Shown here: positions 35,158 to 44,931 of the stretch, piece by piece | How the letters are laid out: each line of letters starts with the position of its first letter | Position numbering within the stretch: the first letter of the stretch is position 1 | DNA from: Paracoccaceae bacterium | GTDB lineage: Bacteria > Pseudomonadota > Alphaproteobacteria > Rhodobacterales > Rhodobacteraceae | DNA: 64,000 bases | NCBI GenBank assembly: GCA_021647745.1 | Contig: JAKIUB010000011.1 | Coordinates: 1-64,000, forward strand | Direction: 5' to 3' | Made by a program: the position numbers and the translations under genes | Notes under the pieces: generated by a model | Databases searched by the model: none | What the model was told of the DNA's origin: nothing | The model's input: only the letters and a program-made list of their open reading frames with translations

Positions 35158-37052
35158 GCGCGCTGGTTATAGCCATATTCGCGCCGGTTCTGGCGGCGTT
35201 TGTGGTGATGTTGGTGCGCCGCCGTGCGGGGCTGATCGCGCTGGCGGGAGCGGGTGTGGCTGCTATGGCCAGTGCTGTGCTGCTGGCACGGGCTTTTAAC
35301 GGCGCGGCGCCCACAGAGCTTATCATGCCCGGCCTGCCGGGATACCCCCTGCGGCTGGAGGCCGGTGCGCTCACTTCGGTATTATCAATGGTGGTGGCGA
35401 CCGTGGCGCTGTTTGTGCTGGTTTTTGCCATTGGCTACATGAAAAAAGACCCCGCAAAGCCACGGTTTTTTGCCACCATGTTGATGTTTATCGCCGCAAT
35501 GCAAATGCTGGTGCTATCGGCTGACTGGATATTGCTGCTGGCCGCGTGGGAGCTGATCGGGGTGTCGAGCTATCTGTTGATCGGATTTTGGCACGGTAAA
35601 CCCGGAGTGGCTGGCGCGGCGATGCGAGCTTTTATCTATACCCGCAGTGCTGATCTCGGCCTCTATATCGCGGCATTTTTGCTGATCGGCGTGGCCGGCA
35701 CCAGCGATATTTCAGCCAGCCTTGCTACCTCGGGCAGCGCTGCCACGCTGGCGGGGCTTTTGCTGCTGGTGGCGGCAATGGGCAAGTCGGCGCAAGTGCC
35801 GCTGAACGACTGGCTCCAGCGCGCCATGGCAGGGCCAACGCCGGTTTCGGCGCTGCTGCATTCAGCCACACTGGTGGCGGCGGGGGCGATATTGCTGATC
35901 CGTGTTTCGCCAATGCTGCCGCCCTCAACCCTGTTGGTGGTCGGGCTTGTGGGCGGCATTACTGCCGTAATCACCGGCCTGATTGCACTGGGGGAAAAAG
36001 ACCTTAAACGCCTGCTAGCGGCCTCGACCTCCAGCCAATACGGGCTGATGCTGCTGGCCATCGGGGTTGGCGCGCCAGTGGTGGCGCTGCTGCACCTGAT
36101 CGCGCACGCGGCGATTAAAAGCGGGTTGTTTATGGGCGCAGGGGTATTTCAGCATGCCCGTGGCTCAACCTTGATGAAGGATGTTTCGGGCGCGGGGCGC
36201 GAGCACAAACGGGTATTTGCGGGCTTTGTGCTGGCAGCACTTGCGCTGGCGGGTATACCGCCACTGGCAGGGTTTTTCTCGAAAGACGCCATTATTGCCG
36301 CCACGCTTTATGCGCCAGCCGGAGCGGGGCTGCTGCCGCTGGCGCTGGCAGGCACGGTGCTTACCGGCGCTTATATGGCGCGCGCTGTGGCGCAGCTTTG
36401 GCGTGGCACCGGTGAAGCCGCCGCACCAAGCCAAGCGATGCTCTGGATGGGGGCGGGCATGGCGGGGCCGGTGGTTTTGGCGGTTATTCTTGGCGCTGGT
36501 TTTCCGGTGCTTGAAGAGCTGCTGGGGGCCAAGGTAGTGACCAGCGCATTGGCGGCGGTGCTTGGGCTGGCGGCGGCGGGTCTCGGGATAGTGTTGGGCT
36601 GGTTTTTGCCGCCGCGCCAATTGCTCGGGCCGGCATTCAACTGGGCACAAAACGGCTTTGCCATTGCCGGCGGCATGGACGGGCTGATCACCCGCCCCGC
36701 GCTCAAAATTGCCCGCGCCTGCCTTACCCTTGACGAGCGCATATTCAAACTGGCGCTGGCTGTCGGCACGGGGGCCAAGGCCGTTGGCCGTGCATTCAAT
36801 ACGCTCGAAGCCGGTTTGCTCAAGGCAGTGCGCGCGCTCGGCCGCGCCAATATGCACCTTGGCCGCGCCACCCGCCAAAGCGACGAGGCCGGCATTGACG
36901 CTGCAATTTTCAGCTTTGCCCGTGCCACAATCACAACCGGAGGCCGCGCCCGCAAGCTGCAAAGCGGGCTTATTCATCGACAACTGGCCATTACCATTGT
37001 TGCAACCGGCATTCTTGCCGCCGCGCTCTTTGCCGCGCCGCTGTTTTATTAA
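35154..37052 (+). CDS. nuoL: NuoL-like antiporter-type pump subunit
   Basis: 632 residues with the ~14-helix antiporter core. Conserved features are AAWELIGVSSYLLIGFW (TM5 Glu), GKSAQVPLNDWLQRAMAGPTPVSALLHSATLVAAG (TM7 Lys and GPTPVSALIH block), STSSQYGLML and HLIAHAAIKSGLFMGAGV (TM12 Lys/His). The C-terminus has the long amphipathic lateral helix and a final anchor helix (LAITIVATGILAAALFAAPLF). The length and these residues indicate an intact proton-pumping subunit. It overlaps nuoK by 4 bases. Confidence 0.9.
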   Translation: MSALVIAIFAPVLAAFVVMLVRRRAGLIALAGAGVAAMASAVLLARAFNGAAPTELIMPGLPGYPLRLEAGALTSVLSMVVATVALFVLVFAIGYMKKDPAKPRFFATMLMFIAAMQMLVLSADWILLLAAWELIGVSSYLLIGFWHGKPGVAGAAMRAFIYTRSADLGLYIAAFLLIGVAGTSDISASLATSGSAATLAGLLLLVAAMGKSAQVPLNDWLQRAMAGPTPVSALLHSATLVAAGAILLIRVSPMLPPSTLLVVGLVGGITAVITGLIALGEKDLKRLLAASTSSQYGLMLLAIGVGAPVVALLHLIAHAAIKSGLFMGAGVFQHARGSTLMKDVSGAGREHKRVFAGFVLAALALAGIPPLAGFFSKDAIIAATLYAPAGAGLLPLALAGTVLTGAYMARAVAQLWRGTGEAAAPSQAMLWMGAGMAGPVVLAVILGAGFPVLEELLGAKVVTSALAAVLGLAAAGLGIVLGWFLPPRQLLGPAFNWAQNGFAIAGGMDGLITRPALKIARACLTLDERIFKLALAVGTGAKAVGRAFNTLEAGLLKAVRALGRANMHLGRATRQSDEAGIDAAIFSFARATITTGGRARKLQSGLIHRQLAITIVATGILAAALFAAPLFY

Positions 37053-37064
37053 GGAAACCGAGCC

Positions 37065-38534
37065 ATGATCCCCCTTGTTTCGCTTACCGTATTTGTGCCG
37101 CTGCTAGGCGCACTGCTGCTGCTGGCCCTGCCCAAAAGCACCAGCAAAACGGCGCATATCATTGGCATCGGGGCCAGTGCGCTGGCGTTTTTGCTCAGCC
37201 TTGGCATATGGGCGCGCGGGGTGGTGCCCGGCGGGTTTGCGCAAGTGGAGGAGGTGGCATGGATAGATGCCATCGGCGCGGCCTACCGTGTGGGGGTTGA
37301 TGGCTTTAGCCTGCCGCTGATCTTGCTGACCACGGTATTGTTTTTGCTTTCGTTTATCTATCAGGCCAAATCGGGGGACCGCGCCCGCAGCTTTGTGGTG
37401 CTGATGCTGATGCTCGAAACCGCCTCGCTCGGCACCTTTGCGGCGCTGGACGGATTACTGTTTTATGTGTTTTTCGAGGTCTCCCTGGTCTCGATGTATT
37501 TTATGATTGCCGGCTGGGGCGGGCCAGAGCGCCAACGCGCTGCCTTGATGTTTTTCCTATACACCCTGCTCGGCAGCCTGCCGCTGCTGCTGGCAATCCT
37601 TGGCATGTTTTTGGCATCTGACCCTTATACCTTTGATATGCGCCTCTGGATCGACAGCCCGCCGCTGGTCGGCGCCGGTGCGATGCTGGCACTGGTCGCG
37701 ATGCTGTTTACCTTTGCGGTCAAAATTCCGGCCTTTCCGGTGCATACATGGCTGCCTGCCGCGCATGTGCAGGCGCCCACGGTTGGCTCGGTTATTCTGG
37801 CGGGGGTGATGCTGAAATTCGGCACCTATGGCTTGGTGCGCTTTGCCCTGCAAATGACGCCCGACGCCTTTCGCACCATTGGCGTGGTGGTGCTGGTTTT
37901 CGGAGTCGTCAGTGCGATTTATGGCGCCTTTGTGGCGCTGGCGCAAAGTGATTTGAAACGGATGGTCGCCTATACCTCGGTCAACCATATGGGCTATGTC
38001 GTGATCGGGGTGGCGGTGGCAGCAATGGCGACCGACCCCGCCATGCGTGCGGTGGCGCTTGATGGCGCAACCTTGCAGATGATCAGCCACGGGTTGGTTA
38101 CCGGCGCGCTGTTTTTCCTGATCGGTATGCTGAAAGACCGTGCCCATACCTACGAAATGGAGCGTTTTGGCGGCTTGCTCAAGGTCACACCGGTGCTGGG
38201 CTGGAGCTTTATCCTCATGGCCTTTGCCTCGCTTGGCTTGCCGGGGCTGGCGCATTTTCCGGCCGAGTTCCAGATATTTCTGGCCACGCTCAATATCGCG
38301 CCCTGGGCGGTGGTGTCTATCTTGGCGATCGTGGTGGTGGCGGCGCTATATTTGCGCGCTATCGGGCAGGTATTCATGGGTGAGCCAAAGGAAGAATGGC
38401 TCAAGATGCCCGACCTTGACCGCCGCGAGGTGATCGTGATCATGCCACTGCTGGTGCTGACTATACTGGTGGGTATTGCGCCCTCATGGCTGCTGGATAT
38501 GATCCACACCACCACCGCTGCACTGGGATTCTGA
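37065..38534 (+). CDS. nuoM: NuoM-like antiporter-type pump subunit
   Basis: 489 residues. LLFYVFFEVSLVSMYFMIAGWGG gives the TM5 Glu, AVKIPAFPVHTWLPAAHVQAPTVGSVILAGV the TM7 Lys and adjoining loop, YTSVNHMGYVVIGV TM9, and QMISHGLVTGALFFLIGML TM12 (the key lysine/His region, where ML replaces some of the usual residues). Its sequence is closer to respiratory NuoM than to MrpD. It overlaps nuoN by one base in a TGATG arrangement. Confidence 0.9.
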   Translation: MIPLVSLTVFVPLLGALLLLALPKSTSKTAHIIGIGASALAFLLSLGIWARGVVPGGFAQVEEVAWIDAIGAAYRVGVDGFSLPLILLTTVLFLLSFIYQAKSGDRARSFVVLMLMLETASLGTFAALDGLLFYVFFEVSLVSMYFMIAGWGGPERQRAALMFFLYTLLGSLPLLLAILGMFLASDPYTFDMRLWIDSPPLVGAGAMLALVAMLFTFAVKIPAFPVHTWLPAAHVQAPTVGSVILAGVMLKFGTYGLVRFALQMTPDAFRTIGVVVLVFGVVSAIYGAFVALAQSDLKRMVAYTSVNHMGYVVIGVAVAAMATDPAMRAVALDGATLQMISHGLVTGALFFLIGMLKDRAHTYEMERFGGLLKVTPVLGWSFILMAFASLGLPGLAHFPAEFQIFLATLNIAPWAVVSILAIVVVAALYLRAIGQVFMGEPKEEWLKMPDLDRREVIVIMPLLVLTILVGIAPSWLLDMIHTTTAALGF

Positions 38535-39889
38535 TGTCGCGCGATCTTTCCTTATTACTGCCCGAGCTGATCCTGATGGTCACGGTGGCGCTGATGCTGA
38601 TCGGTGAAATGGTACGGCTGAAAAAGATGGTGCTGGCGATCGGGCTGGGCGGGCTGGGGCTGGCGACATGGCAATCGGCGCTGCTGCTCGGGGTTGATAC
38701 CTCGGTTTTTGGCGGCACCTACCGCATTGGCTATCTGGCGGTGTGGTCCAAGCTGATCTTGCTGCCGGCGACCGCGCTATCGCTGCTTTTGGCACGGGCG
38801 GAGCTGGCGGGCAAGCTGCGCGAGGGCAGTATTTATAGCCTGATGATGCTGGTGACCATCGGCGCGCTGATGCTCTCGGGCAGTGGCGACCTTATGCTAT
38901 TGGTGCTGGGGCTGGTGCTGACAGGGCTTGGCTCGTTTGCGCTGGTCGCTTACCCTGATGATGATGCAGCCACCGAAGCCTCGATGAAGTTTCTGGTCTT
39001 TGGCTCGGTGGCGGGGGCGGTGATGGTCTACGGGCTGACCTTCTGGTTTGCCGGAGTTGGCTCCACCTTGTTTACACCACTGGCGAGCATTGCCGATAAG
39101 CCGCTTCTGGCCGCCACCGGGCTGGTCGCACTGATTATCGGCATGGGCTACAAGGCGGCTTTGGTGCCGTTTCACTTTTGGGCGCCTGACGCATATGAGG
39201 GCGCGCCGATCTCGGTGGCGGCCTATATGTCGGTGGTGACCAAAATCGCGGCGCTGTTTGCCTTTGCGCAGGTGCTGGGAGACCTGCCGATATCAACCGG
39301 CTGGCAATGGGCGATGGCTGTAGTGGCTGCCCTGACCATGACCTATGGCTATCTGGCTGCATTGGTGCAGAGCAACCTTGTGCGGCTGCTGGCCTATTCC
39401 TCGGTGGCGCAATCAGGGTATTTTGTGCTGGGGCTGCTGGCGGTGGGCGCGGGCACATTGGGGGTTGAATCGCTGGTGGTATTTGGCGCGGCTTACGCGG
39501 CAATGAATATCGGGGCTTTCACCATCATCCTGTTGGCTGGGCGAGATCTGGAGGCTATTCGCGGTCTGGGCCGGCATACGCCACTGCTCGGAGTGGCGAT
39601 GGTGGTGTTTTTGCTGTCGCTGGCCGGCATTCCGCCACTATTCGGCTTTTTTGGCAAGTTTCTGCTCTTTGCCGCTGCACTGGAGGCGGGGTTTTTATGG
39701 CTGGTGGTGATCGCCATCCTCAATTCGGTGCTGGCGCTGGCGGTATATCTGAGAATTATCGTGGCGATGTATCAAAAAGGCGAAGGAAAAGCCCCCCGAA
39801 AAAACACCCTTGCCGCTACAATCGTATGGGGCAGCACGCTGTTGATATCCCTTGGCGCGGGGCTACTGACCCGCCTGTTTACGAGCTGA
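38534..39889 (+). CDS. nuoN: NuoN-like antiporter-type pump subunit
   Basis: 451 residues starting MSRDLSLLLPELILMVTVALMLI, a typical NuoN start. GYKAALVPFHFWAPDAYEGAPISVAAYMSVVTKIAALFAF contains the TM7 Lys and the family loop (F.WAPD.YEGAPT). LAYSSVAQSGYFVLGL and PPLFGFFGKFLLFAAAL follow. It is the last gene of the operon and its 3' end overlaps a decayed gene on the opposite strand by 11 bases. No nuoE, F, G, C, I or separate nuoB/D are present. Confidence 0.9.
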   Translation: MSRDLSLLLPELILMVTVALMLIGEMVRLKKMVLAIGLGGLGLATWQSALLLGVDTSVFGGTYRIGYLAVWSKLILLPATALSLLLARAELAGKLREGSIYSLMMLVTIGALMLSGSGDLMLLVLGLVLTGLGSFALVAYPDDDAATEASMKFLVFGSVAGAVMVYGLTFWFAGVGSTLFTPLASIADKPLLAATGLVALIIGMGYKAALVPFHFWAPDAYEGAPISVAAYMSVVTKIAALFAFAQVLGDLPISTGWQWAMAVVAALTMTYGYLAALVQSNLVRLLAYSSVAQSGYFVLGLLAVGAGTLGVESLVVFGAAYAAMNIGAFTIILLAGRDLEAIRGLGRHTPLLGVAMVVFLLSLAGIPPLFGFFGKFLLFAAALEAGFLWLVVIAILNSVLALAVYLRIIVAMYQKGEGKAPRKNTLAATIVWGSTLLISLGAGLLTRLFTS

Positions 39890-40085
39890 AGCTGACCGTG
39901 ATCGCCACTGCGCCTGTGCCCATCTGCACCACTCTCAGCAGGCGAGCGGCGGTTCTTTCTGCCAGCGCCAATCTTTTAGGAGAAGACTTTCCGCTTGAGG
40001 CAAGGGTGCCGATTGCCGCCAGATGGTCGGTTTCAAAAGCGTGGCTCATACCTACAAAAAACCCGGGAATCAAAAAGGCTTCCAT
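39879..40085 (-). pseudogene. remnant of a NicO/UreH-type (nickel/cobalt) transporter
   Basis: An intact 68-codon frame reads LIPGFFVGMSHAFETDHLAAIGT, the first-helix signature of the NicO/UreH-2/HoxN-like family (GxxxGMxHAxEADHxAAI), then after SSGKSSPK jumps directly to LALAERTAARLLRVVQMGTGAVAI, which resembles the last helix of the same proteins. About 150-200 middle residues, with the usual His-rich loop and most helices, are missing. I infer an in-frame internal deletion that left both ends. It might still be translated, being 12 bases downstream of valS on the same strand, but could not transport. Confidence 0.6.
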
Positions 40086-40097
40086 GCTTCCGTCATC

Positions 40098-43034
40098 CTA
40101 TTCCAGCGCTTTCAACCGCTCCAGCGCTTCGCGGATCCTGACAGCTTCGCTTTCGGCGCGCACAAGGTTTTCGCGGTTTTCATTGACCACGGCCTCGGGT
40201 GCTTTGGCCAGAAACTTCTCGTTGGAGAGCTTCCCCTTCAGGCCGCCTGTTTCCTTTGCCAGTTTGTCCAACGCTTTGTGGAGGCGGGATTTTTCGGCGC
40301 TAATATCAATAATATCCGCCAATGGCAGGCAAAAGGTGCCGCCCTCCACCGCCACGGTCACCGCCCCTTTGGGCGCCTCCGCCGCCAGCGAAACATCCGA
40401 GAGCCGCGCAAGCCGGCGGATCAGCATATCGTTGCCTTTGAGCGCGGCTTGGCCTGCCTCGTCAAGCTCCAGCTGCACTATCGGGATTTTGGCCCCCGCC
40501 GGCACCCGCATTTCGGCGCGCACGCTTCGGATGCTGTCAATCAGCGCAATCACCCAGTTCATCTCGCGGTCGGCCGCCTCATCAATCAGAGCCTCATCGA
40601 GCGTGGGCCAATCCTGATGGATCAGCATGTTTTCGCGCTTGGTAATATCCCCCCAAAGCTGCTCGGTGATATAAGGCATGATCGGATGCAGCATGATCAG
40701 GCACTGGTCAATCGCCCAAGCCATGGTGGCGCGGGTCTCGGCTACAACCTCGGGGTTATCGGACTGCAACATAGGTTTGGCAAATTCCACATACCAGTCA
40801 CAAACCTTGCCCCACACAAAGCCATAAAGCCCCATGGCCGCGTCAGAAAAGCGGTAGGCCTCCAGCGCTTTATCCGTGGCGTGCAGCGCCCGCACGGTCT
40901 CGCCGATAATCCACTTGTTCACCGTTTGCGTGGCCGAGGCCGGGTCAAACCCGCCGGGTTTACACTCGTTCATCTCGGCAAAACGGGCGGCGTTCCAGAG
41001 CTTGGTGCCAAAGTTGCGATAGCCGATAAAGCGGGTTTTGCTCAGCTTCAGGTCTCGCCCCATGGCCGAAAGCGTAAAGCGCACCGCGTCAGCGCCGAAT
41101 TCGTCGATCATCTCCAGCGGGTCAATCACATTGCCGGTGGATTTGGACATTTTCTTGCCATGCTCATCGCGCACCAAGGCGTGCAGATAAACCGTGTGGA
41201 AGGGGATTTTGTCGGTGACCGCCTGCTGCATCATGATCATCCGCGCCACCCAGAAAAAGATAATGTCAAAGCCGGTGATCAAAACATCTGTGGGGAAGTA
41301 TTTTTGCATTTCCTCGGTGTCTTCGGGCCAGCCCAGCGTGCCGATGGGCCAGAGGCCGGAGGAGAACCATGTGTCGAGAACGTCGGGGTCCTGCCATACA
41401 GGTACACCACCATTGGCTTCAAATTCTTGTTTCAATTCCGCGCTGCTTGAATAGCCGCCGTGAAAAAATTCAAAGGAGATTCCCTTTTCCGACAGGTACT
41501 CCGCTATCAGTTTGTGGGCTTCTTTTTCGGAAGCCGCACAAAATGTCATAGGGTTACTAAAATCAAGTGCCGCATCGTCAATTGAAGAAGATCCCTCCGA
41601 GAGACTAATTGACGGCAGATACCAAACCGGAATCTGGTGTCCCCACCAGAGCTGCCGCGAAATGCACCACGGCTCGATGTTTTCCAGCCAGTGGTAATAG
41701 GTCTTCTTGCCGCTTTCGGGGATGATCTTGATCTCCCCGCTCCGCACAGCATCCAGCGCCGGTTGCACGATCTTGGCGGTATCTACATACCACTGGTTGG
41801 TCAGCATCGGCTCGATCACCACCTTTGAGCGGTCGCCAAAGGGCTGCATGATCTTTTTGTCTTCGACCTCAAGCATCAGGCCCTCGGCGTCTATATCTGC
41901 GATCACGGCCTTGCGACACACGTAGCGGTCCATGCCGCGGTAAGCATCGGGCACGAGGTTGAGCGCGTCGATCTCGCTGCTTTCAAACGCTGCCCCTTCG
42001 GAAATCGCCTTGGCGCGGGTGGCGGCGGCTACATAATCCGTGCCGTCATCACGCATCGCCGCTTTGGTGTCCATCAGGCGGTAAAGCGGGATGTTGTTGC
42101 GGGTGGCAACCTCGTAGTCGTTTTGGTCATGCGCGCCGGTGATTTTTACGGCCCCCGAGCCGAAGTTCATATCGGGGTATTCATCGGTGATGATCGGGAT
42201 CAGGCGGCGGTGCTCTTTTGGCCCCACGGGGATCTCGCAGAGCTTGCCGATGAGGGGCTTGTAGCGCGCATCATCAGGGTGCACGGCCACCGCGCCATCC
42301 CCCAGCATGGTTTCGGGGCGGGTGGTGGCGATGGCGATATAATCGCGGGTCTCGCGCAGGGTTTCCACGCCGTCCTCATCACGCTCGATATATTCATAGG
42401 TGGCCCCATCGGCGAGGGGGTATTTGAAGTGCCACATCTGGCCGTCGACTTCGGTGTTTTCCACCTCTAGGTCGGAAATTGCGGTCTCAAAATTCGGGTC
42501 CCAATTCACTAAGCGCGTGCCTTTATAGATCAGCCCCTTGTTATACATATCGACAAACACCTTGAGCACAGCGTCATGAAAGCCCTCGTCCATAGTAAAG
42601 CGATTGCGAGACCAATCACAGGAAGCCCCCAGCCGCTTGGTTTGCTCGATGATGGTATCGCCGGATTGCTTTTTCCACTCCCAAACTTTCTCCAGAAAAG
42701 CCTCGCGGCCCATCTCCTTGCGGGTGGGTTCGCCAGCCTCGGCGAGCTGGCGCTCCACTACCATTTGGGTGGCAATGCCCGCATGGTCTTGGCCCGGTTG
42801 CCACAGGGTATCAAACCCCTGCATGCGCTTCCAGCGGATCAGGATATCTTGCAGCGTGTTGTTAAACGCGTGGCCCATATGCAGCACACCGGTCACATTG
42901 GGCGGGGGGATCATGATGGTGAAGGTCTCGTCGCGACTGGCGTTGGCGCCGGCCTTGAAGGCCCCCTCGTCCATCCACTTCTGATAAATCAGCGCTTCAT
43001 TTGAAGCAGCATCAAAGTTCTTTTCCATCGCCAT
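40098..43034 (-). CDS. valS: valyl-tRNA synthetase
   Basis: About 978 residues; class I aminoacyl-tRNA synthetase charging tRNA-Val. The HIGH motif appears as [15 protein letters not shown] near residue 50 and the KMSKS loop as [14 protein letters not shown]. The editing domain (CP1) and a C-terminal coiled coil ([19 protein letters not shown]...) are present. An internal stretch encoded at about 41400-41620 ([17 protein letters not shown]..., [15 protein letters not shown]) is AT-richer than the rest and may be a lineage-specific insertion. The start ATG at 43034 or 43028 is more likely than the GTG at 43043. Confidence 0.95.
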   Translation of the reverse strand: MAMEKNFDAASNEALIYQKWMDEGAFKAGANASRDETFTIMIPPPNVTGVLHMGHAFNNTLQDILIRWKRMQGFDTLWQPGQDHAGIATQMVVERQLAEAGEPTRKEMGREAFLEKVWEWKKQSGDTIIEQTKRLGASCDWSRNRFTMDEGFHDAVLKVFVDMYNKGLIYKGTRLVNWDPNFETAISDLEVENTEVDGQMWHFKYPLADGATYEYIERDEDGVETLRETRDYIAIATTRPETMLGDGAVAVHPDDARYKPLIGKLCEIPVGPKEHRRLIPIITDEYPDMNFGSGAVKITGAHDQNDYEVATRNNIPLYRLMDTKAAMRDDGTDYVAAATRAKAISEGAAFESSEIDALNLVPDAYRGMDRYVCRKAVIADIDAEGLMLEVEDKKIMQPFGDRSKVVIEPMLTNQWYVDTAKIVQPALDAVRSGEIKIIPESGKKTYYHWLENIEPWCISRQLWWGHQIPVWYLPSISLSEGSSSIDDAALDFSNPMTFCAASEKEAHKLIAEYLSEKGISFEFFHGGYSSSAELKQEFEANGGVPVWQDPDVLDTWFSSGLWPIGTLGWPEDTEEMQKYFPTDVLITGFDIIFFWVARMIMMQQAVTDKIPFHTVYLHALVRDEHGKKMSKSTGNVIDPLEMIDEFGADAVRFTLSAMGRDLKLSKTRFIGYRNFGTKLWNAARFAEMNECKPGGFDPASATQTVNKWIIGETVRALHATDKALEAYRFSDAAMGLYGFVWGKVCDWYVEFAKPMLQSDNPEVVAETRATMAWAIDQCLIMLHPIMPYITEQLWGDITKRENMLIHQDWPTLDEALIDEAADREMNWVIALIDSIRSVRAEMRVPAGAKIPIVQLELDEAGQAALKGNDMLIRRLARLSDVSLAAEAPKGAVTVAVEGGTFCLPLADIIDISAEKSRLHKALDKLAKETGGLKGKLSNEKFLAKAPEAVVNENRENLVRAESEAVRIREALERLKALE

Positions 43035-43145
43035 CCGGCACACCTTTGCATAAATCCCGTGTCATGCCGCTTTTAGCGCGGCGTGCAGGCAATGCAAAGA
43101 CCTGAAAGGCACCCCCTTTGGGCATTTCACATTCAGCGTGCGGGG

Positions 43146-43733
43146 CTAAAAATCACCCTCGGCGGCGCGGCTCAATATCTGCAACATGGTTTCTTTTACA
43201 TTCAATGCTTCTTCAAGCAATTCCGGTGGCAGGGTTTTTCCGCCATAAATCATCATGTCCATATCCAGCGTATATATCCAGAGCTGCCCCTCGGCATCCT
43301 CCACCACCGAAACCCGGCACGGCAAATAAGCGGCATAGGCAGGGTTAACCTCGACCATCTTGGCGGCGGTCAGCGGATTGCAATAAAGATATATTTTCAA
43401 GGTTCGCCAGCTCTCGCCAGTCATCGCCTCTACCTGCTCGCCCAGCGGCAATTGTCCAACATTTCGTATATTGCGCTCGTCAGCGATATTAAGAATGGAC
43501 TGGTCAACCTCCTCGAAGGTCAAGCCCTCGGCAACCTTGGCGCGCCACACAGTCGCGGCCGCCGAATTGCCGGTTTCCACCAGCCGGTCGGCCATATTTT
43601 TGTAGGTTTCAAAGGCTTTCGGGTCAAACCCGTCAAAGGCGACCTTGTATTTCCATAGCCCCGGGCCAAACCACGCTATAGCCACCACAGCGGCAACCCC
43701 GATCAATGCCAGTAAATTCCGAATAAAGCCCAT
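43146..43733 (-). CDS. DUF302 domain protein, membrane-anchored
   Basis: About 195 residues. An N-terminal hydrophobic helix (FIRNLLALIGVAAVVAIAWF) precedes a middle helical part and a C-terminal DUF302-like domain: IYLYCNPLTAAKMVEVNPAYAAYLPCRVSVVEDAEG followed by the beta strand YTLDMDMMIYGG. DUF302 proteins are small dimers of unknown function, sometimes near redox genes. I start it at 43733 because the upstream frame (to 43928) overlaps the next gene's promoter and lacks protein-like character. Confidence 0.72.
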   Translation of the reverse strand: MGFIRNLLALIGVAAVVAIAWFGPGLWKYKVAFDGFDPKAFETYKNMADRLVETGNSAAATVWRAKVAEGLTFEEVDQSILNIADERNIRNVGQLPLGEQVEAMTGESWRTLKIYLYCNPLTAAKMVEVNPAYAAYLPCRVSVVEDAEGQLWIYTLDMDMMIYGGKTLPPELLEEALNVKETMLQILSRAAEGDF

Positions 43734-43860
43734 CAATATATCCCCGTTATAAAAATACTGTTTTCTCAAAATACATAAATAAAAATCTTGTTCAAGCATA
43801 CGATTGTGAATAGCCCCCGCAGAAAAAAGCGCTATAAATGCAAAAAACCCCTGAGGCCAT

Positions 43861-44931
43861 ATGTCCCGCACCCATGTATTTATTATCGACGGCACGCTGA
43901 GCCGCATCAAAGACGGCGAAGAAACCAATGCCGGCCTGCTCTACAAGCTGCTGCGCGTCCAGCCCGATCTCAAGGTCGGCTATGACCGTGGCGTGCAGGG
44001 CCGTGGCTGGTTGAAGTGGCTAAATGTCTTGACCGGCAACGGCATAAACTGCTCGATTCGCGGCGGATACACCGCATTGGCCAAAGCTTACCAGCCTGGA
44101 GATAAAATATTCCTTTTCGGCTTTTCCCGTGGCGCCTACGCGGTGCGCTCCATCGCGGGGATGATCGCCAAGGTCGGGCTGCTCACCCCGCAAAATGTCT
44201 CGAACAAGCGCATCCGCAACGCTTTCCACCTCTACGAAAACTGTGTAGATGGCAAAAGATCCGGCGAGTTTCGCAAAAAACTCTGCCACGAAACCATAGA
44301 GATAGAAATGATCGGCGTCTGGGATACCGTAAAATCCCTCGGCCTGCCTTTTCCCGTCCTTTCCTATATTTCGCCAATGGCCACCGAGTTTCATGATCAC
44401 AAGCTCTCGAAAATTATCAACAATGCCTTTCAGGCGCTGGCCGCTGACGAAAACCGCCATGCTTTCGAACCGATACAGTGGAAATACCGGCCCGACTGGC
44501 ACGGTCGCCTCGAGCAGGCGTGGTTTGCCGGTGCCCATAGCGATATCGGCGGGCATGTATTAGCGCTACCCGAGGCGAGGGCGCTCTCCAATATTTCGCT
44601 GCACTGGATGCTGGATCGCGCTGCCATGTGTGGCCTGTTGCTACCCCGCAACTGGGCCGCACGCTTCCCCACAGACCCGCTAGCAGAGATGCAAGGCCCC
44701 TATGCCGGCATCAGCAAATATTTTCTAATCCGGGGAGCCCGCAAATTTGGAGGGGAACAATACAAGGTTGCACAGTATGAGGCCGCACAATACGGGGGGA
44801 AACAGGCCAATTATTTACACGAAAGCCTGATCACACGCATGAATAGCCTGCCCACCTACAAGCCACGCCTCGCCGGCTATCCCGCTATCCGCCAAACGCC
44901 GCCATCTCTTCGCGAAGCACCTTCCGGATAA
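43861..44931 (+). CDS. DUF2235 family alpha/beta-hydrolase
   Basis: 356 residues. FIIDGTLSRIKDGEETNAG opens the family fold and FLFGFSRGAYAVRSIAGMIAKVG carries the GFSRGA nucleophile elbow (catalytic Ser). AWFAGAHSDIGGHVLA follows with an Asp/His pair expected in the triad. DUF2235 members include phospholipase-type effectors delivered by type VI secretion, but no secretion genes are near and there is no signal peptide, so the role is unknown. The 3' end overlaps the next gene by 47 bases in convergent orientation. Confidence 0.8.
   Translation: MSRTHVFIIDGTLSRIKDGEETNAGLLYKLLRVQPDLKVGYDRGVQGRGWLKWLNVLTGNGINCSIRGGYTALAKAYQPGDKIFLFGFSRGAYAVRSIAGMIAKVGLLTPQNVSNKRIRNAFHLYENCVDGKRSGEFRKKLCHETIEIEMIGVWDTVKSLGLPFPVLSYISPMATEFHDHKLSKIINNAFQALAADENRHAFEPIQWKYRPDWHGRLEQAWFAGAHSDIGGHVLALPEARALSNISLHWMLDRAAMCGLLLPRNWAARFPTDPLAEMQGPYAGISKYFLIRGARKFGGEQYKVAQYEAAQYGGKQANYLHESLITRMNSLPTYKPRLAGYPAIRQTPPSLREAPSG

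Noticed and set aside
37557..38255. 232-codon open frame on the minus strand
   Set aside because: Antisense of nuoM; composition is that of a shadow frame.
31017..39889. Alternative reading as an Mrp-type cation/proton antiporter operon
   Set aside because: NuoH, NuoJ and NuoA homologues with complex I signatures are present, and there are no MrpE, MrpF or MrpG-like genes.
40023..41450. 475-codon open frame on the plus strand
   Set aside because: It lies opposite valS and has a His/Gln/Arg-rich shadow composition and no motifs.
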